From Cunninghamia lanceolata (Eukaryota; Streptophyta; Pinopsida; Cupressales; Cupressaceae): a DNA stretch of 64,000 bases. The notes below the pieces were generated by a model that saw only the letters and a program-made list of their open reading frames with translations, was not told the origin of the DNA and did no database searches. The stretch spans positions 36,024,501-36,088,500 of the forward strand of contig BSBN01000213.1 in the NCBI GenBank assembly GCA_027924645.1, read 5' to 3'. Of this stretch, positions 34,652-45,162 are shown one piece after another (position 1 is the first letter of the stretch; the number at the start of each line of letters is the position of its first letter). The position numbers and the translations under genes were made by a program.

Positions 34652-37600
34652 ATGCCGAGGAAATGATCAAGAATTAAACCAACACAGGAAGAGATGGAAG
34701 CTAAGAATGCAAAGAAAGTAGTGGCTATGAGGTAACTTCATGAGAAGAGGAAATTGGACACGATAAATGAAGACATGCCAATTGAATAGGAACCACAACC
34801 ATCACAAAGAGATATGGTATTGGTGGAAGAAAGAGAACGAATGCAAAAACTTCATGCTACGAGAGATTTGAATACCATAGTTGGAGACACATCCTCTACC
34901 GCAAGTCAACATGTAGGGACACCATCTACCACATCTCAAGTTGAGAGTACATCATCACTCACATGTGATGAAGGAGGTACGCCATCATTCCCACCTCAAC
35001 CTCAAGGTATGTCATCTATTCCATCTTTGATCGAAGGTATGCCATCTAGCCCATCGCATTTAAATATTGATGAAATTCCTAATGTTGAGATGAATTTACC
35101 TAACTTAACACCACCTAGAATTTTGCATAGAAAGCCAAAGTATTTGATTGATATTGATGAGAATATTTTGTAGCCAATGGAAGGTAAGATTTAAAAACGC
35201 ACTTGTAGAAGATATGCTCATAAGATTTGGAGATTGTTCTTTGAAAAGTTAAATGAGACTGCAAGATGTCAACTATTCATTCAAATGATGCAAAGTATAA
35301 AGTACAGGTCCATCATGAAGATTCTTGGGTTGAGAACATCAGAAGCTTCAAGTGAAAAATCTATTGTCAAGAATCTAATGAGTGCATAGGAGAGTGTGGG
35401 TAACACCTCATGCACAAAAGATAGTAATGCAACACGGTGTGTGATTACATCGACTATTGTAAGTAGTCAAATGAAGAAATCTTGTCTCATTAGAAAGACA
35501 AGTCAAGAATTGAGAATTAATAGGAAAACTTTATCAAGAGCCATTGGAAGACACCAAAGAATTGAGGACACTAATGCTAATGAATTATGGGCATTCTTAG
35601 GGAGACTACCATGAAAAGATAAACCAATTGTTGAAGCATTGAGATCACTAATTGAAGACTTTTGGAAGAATTACACAAGGGTATCTCCAAATCAAAGGGA
35701 TGTGGTAAGAAGGAGAATCAGTAGTCAGAACCATGAGCCACATCCAAAGCATTTTTTGGATGAGACTCAAACATAGTTTTATGGTAAATTTCTAGAGAAG
35801 TATCCTCAAATTAAAATTTGTCAAAGACATTTTGAAATGCTAAAACCTTTCTATGTCAAGATAAATCACACACACACTACTTGTTGTTGTAGATTACATA
35901 TTGAATTTTCTAACCATTTTGATGTTTATAGGTCTATATGTTTAGATATGCATACTAACAATGTTTTGCAGGGTTGTGCCATACGTGCCCCACCAACATC
36001 TTCAAGAGACTTCATATCAAGAATTTTATGTGAAAGAGAGGAAGGTCAAATATTCTACAAGAAATTATGTTTGGATGGCACATGTCATCATTGTGGTGGC
36101 TTGCAACATTTGCCAATATGTGAACATATGGAAAGAACACATGCGGTTGGAAATGAACTAGTAGAGTTTGGCAAGTATAAAATAGTGGCATACAATACAA
36201 AAGATGGTAAAGAAGTAAAGAGGTGTGAATTGGTTATTGAAAAGATTCCAATGTATCAGTTTATGCCTATATTTCTTAATAGCATAGTGTATGAGTATGC
36301 AAGACATGCCCATAGAGCTAGATGGTTGGACTTGCAATTCAAGTTATGCAAGGACACATTTCTAGTTGGTAGCATTGTTTCAGTCATCGACTTTGTAGAG
36401 AACTACAGTCTACAGCCATAGCGTGAGGTGCAATCACATTATTACAACTCCACACAGGTTTCTATATTTGTGCACATCGTATTCATTGATGCAAATGATA
36501 GTACAGAGGATGACAGAAAAATCATAAGGGAGTATAATTTCTATATTAGTGATGATCGCACACATTCTACAGAATTCATACAAGGTTGCTTTCAGGTGTT
36601 CTACAATGATTTGGATAGAAGGGGCATATTGTTCAATCAACATATCATATGGTCGGATAACTATGCGTCACAATTCAAGAACTCATAGAATTTCTATTGG
36701 CTGAGTAGGAGGCATAATTTTATAGGTATTCAACATATGTGGAACGTTTGTGAGGCTGGGCATGGAAAGGGGGAGCATGTATCAAAAGAGCCATAACACG
36801 AGAAGAGTTAAAGTATAAAGACAATGCAAAGTTGATAGATGCAAAATTGATTGTCGAGTGGTGTAATGCTTCCATGGGTCCAGGTAATGAAGGTAGGTCT
36901 TCAGTTCATAGATTTTTTTGGTTGATAGATGATACTAACATTGCACCATATGAGGACTGTTCTACACTGACAGGATCAAGTGAGATGTACTCTTTCAGAA
37001 GCTCAATTACAGGTTCATGGAGTACCCATACGCCAAAGATGTCATGCTTTTGTTCTTCCTGTACAATTCAAGCCTGGGATGAGTGCGAGTCAAAGGAGTG
37101 GGTTGACGAAAGGTAGTTAAGTTATCTTAGCCCACTTGACACATATCAACCCCCGACGGCACTGGAACTAACACAGATGGAATCATCAGTTGACTTTGAC
37201 CACATATCAGATCTAGTTCAACTAGTTACTATATCTATTTGCATAGTTTTTGAAATTTCTAATGTCATCTTACTTTGTAGTGTTTTTGTAATGTTGACTA
37301 ATTTCATCTAATTTGCTACACATATCAATGTAGGGCACATATATGCAGTTATTGCAGATGAAGATAATGAAGAGGGAACAAATTATTACTTATGTCGTGT
37401 TAAGGCCAAAAAGAAATTGGAGGCCCTGGTTACAGATGGAGAAAACATCGAATACCCTATAGGCTTAGTGGTTATTACTAGAACATGGCTTAGAAGGTAC
37501 CTGAATAAGAGTGTTAATGTTTGGCTATTTTAGGACTTTGACATGCATCAGAAGATTCTTCATTACTCGAACCTTGTCGTGGCATCCAATGTTCATTTGA

Positions 37601-37715
37601 TACAGTATCGGGGTAGACCTTTGAACAAAATCTTGTGGAAGGTGCGTGTGTCTGACCATGAAGCAATACTTGACACAATAAAGAGTAGAGCAGACCCGGA
37701 TGGTTCATTGGATTA
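34652..37715 (+). pseudogene. Transposase-like gene of the giant transposon
   Basis: A readable chain starts at the ATG at 34652 (MPRK, then a KNAKKVVAMR basic segment), passes a Ser/Thr/Pro-rich linker (34880-35080), and enters a conserved-looking body. This has a Cys cluster (THTTCCCRLHIEF near 35870; LDGTCHHCGGLQHLPICEH near 36070), HIVFIDAND and YNFYISDDRTHS near 36470-36560, IWSDNYASQFKN near 36650, and CEAGHGKGEH near 36750. After a frameshift come KRAITREELKYKD and a C-terminal part (APYEDCSTLTGSSEMYSF; ILHYSNLVVASN near 37560). An intron with acceptor CAATGTAG ends at 37332. I recall similar SD..AAQFK plus HGKG motifs in uncharacterised transposase-like proteins of animals and mosses; the superfamily is not known to me. 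Stops inactivate it. Confidence 0.68.
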
Positions 37716-39600
37716 ATTTGTAAGTATTCATATTGATTTTGTAAAGTCATGTTACATTGAGTTGTAAGTATGCACATTAATTTGTAAGGTTTGTCTTTTT
37801 TTATTTCATGTTGTATTTTTACACATATACACATTTTTACATCATCATGTTATGCTTCATGGGGTTAGACCTAAGTGATGGATGAAGTTGATCCTGAGAA
37901 TAATGTATAAAATCTAGGTAATGTATAAAATATAGGTGTCTCTAGGTGTCTTAGTTTCTAACTAGATAATAGATGTCTCTAATTGTGATGTAGAGGCAAT
38001 GGGATAGTTGGAGGATGACAAACTAGACAAGGTTTCCTTATGCTCTAAAGCCCAAACTTCATGATCATTATACAAAAGTGGGAACAATAGTTAAAGACTC
38101 TAAATTTTTCATGGAAAAGGTGATTTTAGATGCTATGGGACCCATTCCAATCATTGCCAAAGGCAGACCAAACTCAGGATTAACACTTCCTTCACAAACC
38201 CAAGAAATGGCTTGTAGCCCTAAAAAAGGAGAATAGTCCTAATAACTTTTGATACAGATCTTCAAACATAGAACTTGGACAATCAGTAGATACCCATTTG
38301 GACTCCCTGTCACATATCAAAAATTGGGTATAGGTTGTTTTGGACGATATACCCTAACCTATAACTCCTCTCAATAACCTAGAGCCCCAATTAGGCCTAA
38401 AATACAAAGAGAGCCCCCTTAAATTCACACATAGAACTCAACCAATGACTTGAGCACTTAGTATTCATGCAAAAGCTATGAATTTTGTTGGTTTTGTCCT
38501 CCTACAATCTGTTGTTCCCAAAAATGCCTCTATGGTTCCTTCTCTATGTCTTTAAACATCACCGAACACATGGTTTTGTTAGGTTTCCTCAAAGAAAACT
38601 TCTTCTCCTCAAATTTCCTGCCAAAAACTCATCATAGCATACTAGAAAAGACCTACAACAACCCATTCCACTGATTAAAAGTGAATCAAATCAATGGAAT
38701 GGCCAAAAAATGCATGATTCTTACCAAAACCCTAGATAAGGGTTTCTTAAACTTTTTTCAGGAAAATGAGTCTTACTCTACTCTAGAATTGTTTCAAGAT
38801 GCCAAACTACATGCAAATGAATGTTAACTCACTCTAGTTTCATGCCACCACCATAGTCCTTCACAACCTGTCCGTATAGAAACAAGGTACAGACATGCCT
38901 TTGACAAGACTTGACATGCCTTTCTAACACTTTGGCATGCCTTTGCAAGGCTTACAACATGAGGTTTTATAGACTACCCCTTAAGACTTTATGACTTCCT
39001 CCTATACAATGTATGATTGTATGATGGCTTATTACAAACATGGCATTATAACCCTTATTACAACATGAGAATGGCCTCCAAGACCTTATTGAATCCACAA
39101 AATAAAATGAACAACAAAAATAAGAGAACTCAAGACCTTAATCTTCTTGGTGCTCCTGCACCAAATTGTGTCTTAGGTATATACAATATGTCAACTAGGT
39201 AGATAGAGACTAGAAAATAGGTGTCTTAGGTGTCCTACATCTACTAGACTACATGTGTCTTAGGTCTTAGGTGAGGCCACACGAGCTTCCACCTTCACAT
39301 GGTTCGCCTTGTCAATATAGAATATTTATATTTCTTGAAGCTAAGGGAAGCACTTTTTCTTAATAGGAAAACTTTATCGACTTCAGCAGCATTAATGGTG
39401 CAGGGGCACCTAGGTTGTCATGCCTCCAAGAGGGGTCAAAAAATGAAATTTTGTTTTGATTGAGTCAATTGTATGTAATAAGGTCTTCTAAGACCATTTC
39501 ATTTGTTTTTAAGTCACTTTGAGTCATTTGGGGTCAGTTTGAGTCTTTGTGTCCTATTGCAAAAAAGTGTCAATGTTGTCAAGTTGCACAAAGCAACTTT
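37716..39600. other. Unassigned DNA between the convergent transposon genes
   Basis: No coding evidence on either strand. A CATGCCTTT phrase repeats several times near 38890-38950. Confidence 0.4.
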
Positions 39601-41167
39601 TGCATTTTTGGTGTCCTTCTCCTGATGTGACCAAACTGACAGTTCCAACACGTCCGGATGGGTACATTTAGACTATGCATGGTTTTTTTTCCACCCAAAC
39701 ATGTCGAAACAGTCTGAGCTACATTGTATCGACGATATCCCTGAAGAGTCCAAAGTACAAAAAGGCAGCAATCTTTGACGAGTTGTTACTTGAAAACCAT
39801 GTCACTTAGAAACATTCTGTCTAAGGTAACATGATCATGTAGGGTGCCTCTACAATAACCTCTCTCAATTTTTATATCTCTGAGGTATTTTCCTGTGGTG
39901 AAAGGTTTTCTGCTGCCCCAAAAATTGTCAGAAGGCGGCAGTGTAAAGTTGCAAAGGGGTGTAACTTTTGTCCTACTCCTGATGTGATCAAACTGACTAT
40001 TCCAATGCATCTGGATGGGTACATTTACACTAGGCATGGTTCTATTTTTAACCCAAACATGTCGAAACAGTCCAAGCTACATTGTATCAACGATATCCCT
40101 GAAGAGTCCAAAGTGCAAAAAGGCAACAATCTTTGACGAGATGTTACTCAAAAACCATGTCACTTAGAAATATTTTGTCTAAGGAAACACAATCATGTAG
40201 AGTGCCTCTACAATAACCTCTCTCAATTTTTTATATCTCTGAGGCATTTGCCCATGGTGGAAGGTTTTTTGCTGCCCCAAAAATCGTCAGAAGGAGGCAG
40301 TGTAAAGTTGCAAAGGGGTGTAACTTTTGTCCTGCTTTGATGCGACCAAAATGACTATTCCAATGCATCTGGATGGGTACATTTATGCTAGGCATGGTCC
40401 TATTTTTCACCCAAACATGTTGAAACAGTCCGAGCTACATTGTATCGACGATATCCCTAAAGAGTCCAAAGTGCAAAAAGGCTGCAATCTTTGATGAGAT
40501 GTTACTCAAAAATTGTGTCACTTAGAAACATTCCATCTAAGGCAACACGATCATGTAGAGTGTCTCTACAATAACCTCTCTCAGTTTTTTATATCTCTGA
40601 GGCATTTGCCTGTGGTGAAAGGTTTTCTGCTGCCTCAAAAATCATCAGAAGGAGGCAGTGTAAAGTTGCAAAGGGGTGTAACTTTCATCCTGCTCTTGAT
40701 GCGACCAAATTGACTGTTCCAATGGATCTGAATGGGTACATTTATGCTATGCATGGTCATATTTTTCACCCAAACATTTCGAAACATTCCAAGCTACATT
40801 GTACCGACGATATCCCTAAAGAGTCCAAAGTGCAAAAAGCCAACAATCTTTGACAAGATGTTACTCAAAAACTGTGTCACTTAGAAACATTTCATATGAG
40901 GCAACATGATCATGTAGAGTGACTCTACAATAAACTCTCTCAGTTTTTTATATCTCTAAGGCATTTGCCTGTGGTGAAAGGTTTTCTGTTGCCCCAAAAA
41001 TTGTCAGAAGGAGGCAGTGTAAAGTTGCAAAGGGGTATAACTTTTGTTCTTCTCCTCGTGTGGCCAAACTTATAGTTCCAATGCATCTGGATGGGTACGT
41101 TTAGGCTAGGCATGGTCCTGTTTTGCACCCAAACATGCCGAAACAGTCCGAGCTACATTGTATCGGC
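39600..41167. repeat. 358-bp tandem array, about 4.3 copies
   Basis: Equivalent points (GATGTGACCAAACTGAC or variants) lie at 39624, 39981, 40339, 40698 and 41057, a period of 357-359 bp. Units share TCGACGATATCCCT, CAATAACCTCTCTCA and GGTGAAAGGTTTTCTGCTGCC. Copies are about 90% alike by eye. Several frames of 60-80 codons on both strands recur in each unit and are repeat artefacts. Confidence 0.92.
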
Positions 41168-42764
41168 ATATTAAATTATTGATAAATATTGAATCATATA
41201 AACACATAGAAATCATTTTAAAGCATAAACTAACTCCTCCAAGTCAAGGCGTAGATTAAGGTTTGTGAAAAAACTAAATATTGAATGGGTGCCTAAGCTA
41301 GATGAAGAGTTTTTACCCACCTCATCCTTCAATCATTATAATTGTTCTCAAAAGACATCATCAAAACATGAAAAAACTCCAAGACTTGTAGTTTTAAGTT
41401 GATTTCCTCCAAGGCACCAATGTGAGGTTGTTTGGATGGCAAAGGGCGCCTTGATTCATGATGTTGAATCTCCTTCTTCCTAGGCACCAAAATGGATAGT
41501 TTAGACAAGAAAGGTGCCATAGTATACTTAGCTCATTTCTTGGCAATTTGATGGCTTCAATCACTTGTTCAAACCTATAGGAGACCATTTTACACTTAGG
41601 TGCTAGATCTTAGGATTTAGAACATCTTCCCTCAAGGTGCCAAAATGAGGTTATTTAGACACAAAAGTGCGCCTCCATACAAGATGCTTATTCTCCTTCC
41701 ACTTAGGTGCTTATTCATGATGATCCAACTGACAATAGGCGCCTAGACTTCCTTTGGTAAGATTTAGTCATTTTGAAGGTTCTAACACCAGGGGCTATAG
41801 TTGGAAGTGATTTGAAGTTCATTTTCCTCTAGGTGCCCAAAATGGATGGTGGAGACAAGAAAAGGCACCTAGGCTTCTTTTGATGATTTTCAAAGTCTTC
41901 CTAAGTTATATTATGTTATATTGACCCTTAGGCGCAAATGAATGATCTAGGATGACTCTAGGCGCATATCCAAGGTGATATCTTTCTAGGCACAATCTTC
42001 ACTAAGTTTAGACTTCACTTTACATCAAGGCACCAAAATGGATAGTTTAGAGAGAGGCAAAAATGCACCTAGAGGTATGATGCTCAGTTTGATGTGTTTG
42101 ATCAACTTTGATAATCAAGATGAATTGCCTCCCTTAAGGTGCCCTCCTTTATACTTTGAAACATCCTTTCAATATCAAGGCAGAATTTTGAGGTTGTTTG
42201 GATGATAAAAGACGCCTTGAGTTCTAGGCAGAGTTTTGAGGTTGTGCAAGTAGAGAAATGTGCCTAAGGTCTTAAAGCAAATTTGTGCCTAAAACTAAAA
42301 ATCCCCAAGGTATGACTTATGGAAGCCTATAGCCCCAATGTTATGTTGCATACTAAAATTAGGTAAGAATATGAATATTTTATGTTCAACATGATGATTC
42401 ATTTTTTTTTAAATACAACTTTTATCTTTTAGTTCCAAAATGAGGTTTAGGTGATACTTGAATAACAATAGCTAGATTATTGGATCAACAAACATCCTAT
42501 GTAGTACAATTGGACTTTAAATATTTGAAGTAGCCATCTACAAATGTCCATTCAAACGTGGATTTATAATGCAAGTATGGATGCCATCAATAAAAAAGAT
42601 TTGTATTAACCAAATATCCATATAGGCATACATCAATATCTGTCGATATAAGTATAACATATATACAAAATAGCCATATAGGCATACAATGTCAACTATA
42701 TGCAATACAAAATATATGTCCACAAATGCCATATAGGCATACAACAAAGGAACACAATAAAAAG
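41168..42764. other. Unassigned DNA with dispersed short motifs
   Basis: From 41300 to 42300 short phrases such as AGGCGCCTAG, AGGCACCAAAATGGATAGTTTAG and AGGTTGTTTGGATG-like words recur irregularly, suggesting a heavily decayed repeat array. At 42618, 42670 and 42728 the word GCCATATAGGCATACA occurs three times just downstream of the minus-strand gene's stop. No coding signal. Confidence 0.45.
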
Positions 42765-44935
42765 TCATTCCCCTTTGGATGGTGCAGAGAATAGATCACG
42801 AGCAACCTTTGATCCTCTAGGGGATGGAGACGTGTATGTGAGTGGTCTACTACGAACCTGAGGGCTGCTCCTATTTATTTCTTCCTGCATCTTTAGCTAT
42901 TACAATAAAAAGTATAGACATTAATATATAGAAATTACATGTTATAAAAAATAAAACATTTAACAAAATAATCACTTACTGCTACCATATAATCTGTCTC
43001 CTCACTTGCCTCAGTAGTAGGAATAGGCTGTGGTGATGTCATGTCCTATAGAAACCATCCAGATAGAAATTAAACTTCAAATCAATAATCTTTTGATTTT
43101 TTAAAAATAAACAACTATAACAATGAATGAAAATTAAAATTTTACTAATTTGGCTCACACCCCTATCAATGGCATGGAGCTATGAATCGCAGAGGTCACA
43201 CCATGTTCCATTGCCCTATGAATATCGGTAGGTGTCTCCGCAGCCTGCATCATCTGGAAATAAAACAACATTATTCAATTACAAAAACTATAATAGTGAT
43301 GCAAATCATGGCTCCTAACATACACACACATTCATCTAAACATGGAAGTACACACAATAAAGCACACTAGTCACATACAAAAATCTACTAAGTACAATTC
43401 ATTCATTAAACTATTTATTTTATTACCTCCGTGAAGCTTTGAAGTCCACCACCGCTGGCAGGTGTTGCCGTGAAATCTCTAATATCAACCTATTCAACAT
43501 CGAAAATCAGATATTAGAATACCATTCATATAACGATGCTATTCACATGTAATATTTATAATTGTTTACTAGTTACATACCCCGACAGTAGATGATGTAG
43601 TGTAATATGCAGGTGGAGAACCACTAAAAACTGCATCAACTCTATGACCCTGAAATTTCATTAAAATCATCAAACTAAATTAGTTAATCTTGCATTTCAA
43701 AAATAAAATTTAATAAATTAAATTCAATAAACTTGCTACTATTTACCTGAGTATCAAGGCCAAAAGTCTCACTTAGGAGGGTATCTGTCATCACCATCTG
43801 CTCAGCTGCAAATGTAGCATGTGCACCTGCGTCCTGACTATCCATAGGTTCATAACCACAAGCTGACCCGCAAGTCTGACAAGCATGGGTGGGACCCTAC
43901 TCCTTGCACTATCTCCCAACCCATGCTGTGCTACAGGACTGGCATGCTCTATGATGCTCTGGGTCAAGGCACTAATGTACTGAAGTGTATCAACCTCAAC
44001 ACTCTCCTTCACAATGGAAGGGATAGAAACATGCTCATGGGCTGGTCTACTAATTACTCATCTCACTGCCCACTATGGGTCAACACGTGCCCCTAGTCTA
44101 TCTTGTGCTGACCCCCCACCTCTACCCTGGAAGTCCTACATATCAAAATAGTTTGGCACTTTATTGAGGACAAACTCACAGTAGAGTTTCCTTAAAAAGT
44201 ATTGCGGGACCTCATTATTATTGCATGGAGGATGGTCAAAAACCATCCACCACCTCTGCCCAAAATTATCCCTTATCACTTGGTTGTTGCACCAATGGCT
44301 AGGGAACCTCTTGCATGTAATGAGTGGAGGTTGATTTGTTTGTGGGTTTGTGAAAATGGAACACAAGTCTAATTTTATAATTTGTAACTTTTTCACATTT
44401 TCATATGATAGCTTGTCTGCATAATAGTCTCTAAACTCTCTCCTCTTATCTAACCAACTAGATATTTGCTTGCTAATTGAATCTACATTTGATAACATAG
44501 ATTCAAGAGATTCAGCAGGCGTGGACCTATGCAAGGTTGAAGTGGAAGGATCTTTCAACCTTGCAATTGTGTCTTCAATTTCTTTTTTATTGTTTTCAAT
44601 TTGCCTCATTACATTTTCTTTTGTTCCAGGGGCATGTCAAGGAATGGATGAGGAGTTTGTTGTTTGGGTTGTTCTTCTTCAAGATTTTATGGATTTTGAG
44701 GAGGAGGAGGAGGTGCAATAACATTTCTTGACAATTAACAAAATTTACATCAAAATCCAACTCAAACCTACCTATTTAGAAACAAATTCAAACAAAAAAA
44801 CAAATAAAACTCACTCCTTTGGCCTGCTCGATGTCGTAGCTATATTTTGGTGACGAATCGGTAAGATTTTGGTGTTGAATCAAGTCTTCCAAAACGCGAG
44901 CATGCTTCTTAGGGTTTGTAGGCCGCGGGTGTAGA
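42765..44935 (-). pseudogene. Second gene of the giant transposon (unknown function)
   Basis: The minus strand shows a multi-exon gene. A first coding segment (HARVLEDLIQHQNLTDSSPK near 44880) is followed by GTGAGT at about 44815. A large exon (about 44720-43747) has a Pro-rich start, a coiled-coil-like stretch, and a Trp/Cys-rich block (HWCNNQVIRDNFGQRWWMVF then DHPPCNNNEVPQYFLRKLY). Small exons follow at 43649-43581, 43489-43427, 43253-43161, 43045-42980 and 42890-42765. Each has GT..AG borders, and the four middle ones are 69, 93, 63 and 66 nt, all in phase 0. The stop is at 42765. Two internal stops and one or two frameshifts in the large exon make it a pseudogene. I do not recognise the family; a DNA-binding accessory protein is a guess from the Trp-rich block. 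Confidence 0.62.
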
Positions 44936-44989
44936 GGAGAATAAAGAAATGAAATGAGATATAAGATCTTTTTTTTATTTATAACTAGT

Positions 44990-45025
44990 CATAATGCACT
45001 CACGTTATAACATGAGTGCATTATG
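44990..45025. repeat. GTTATAAC palindrome, right subterminal 1
   Basis: CATAATGCACTCAC, GTTATAAC, ATGAGTGCATTATG: 36-bp near-perfect palindrome with the same centre as at 27778 and 33805. Confidence 0.9.
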
Positions 45026-45064
45026 GTTTGGTTTTGCCGAGCCTTAGGCTCATCATTACCAAAC

Positions 45065-45100
45065 CATAATGTGAGCGCGTTATAACGTGCTTGCATTATG
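45065..45100. repeat. GTTATAAC palindrome, right subterminal 2
   Basis: CATAATGTGAGCGC, GTTATAAC, GTGCTTGCATTATG: 36-bp near-perfect palindrome, ending 62 bp from the right end of the transposon. It is separated by 39 bp from the previous one. Confidence 0.9.
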
Positions 45101-45131
45101 TATTATTTTTTTTTTGAAAAAAATTTGGCCA

Positions 45132-45162
45132 CTTTTTGGCCCCCCAACTTTTTGCACTTACC
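45132..45162 (-). repeat. Right terminal inverted repeat of giant transposon
   Basis: The minus strand from 45162 reads GGTAAGTGCAAAAAG, T, TGGGGGGCCAAAAAG, matching the left end at 30 of 31 positions; TGGCCAAATTTTTT follows. Confidence 0.92.

Larger units (their letters stand above)
26819..45162. mobile_element. Giant (18.3 kb) TIR DNA transposon, unplaced superfamily
   Basis: The copia RT is broken exactly between SIRLLLSI(S) and the (S)IAYD.EIEQMDV block by 18,344 bp whose ends are 31-bp inverted repeats with one mismatch. Inside are a transposase-like gene (+), a convergent second gene (-), two telomere-like arrays, a tandem B3-domain array, a 358-bp array and several GTTATAAC palindromes. 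Flanks CCATATCT and CAAGCTCT agree at 5 of 8 positions, compatible with a decayed duplication of about 7-9 bp, as made by several TIR superfamilies. The interior could include secondary insertions; I found no separate element boundaries within it. Confidence 0.82.

Noticed and set aside
28411..41167. CRISPR-like or other regularly spaced array
   Set aside because: The repeats are directly contiguous long tandem units without unique spacers, in a plant nuclear context.
44470..44731. Plus-strand ORFs opposite the second transposon gene
   Set aside because: Antisense shadows; the minus strand has a longer frame and consistent splice sites.
26819..45162. Assignment to hAT, Mutator or CACTA
   Set aside because: The end sequence GGTAAGTGC and the protein motifs do not clearly match any of them; the possible 7-9 bp duplication is too decayed to decide.
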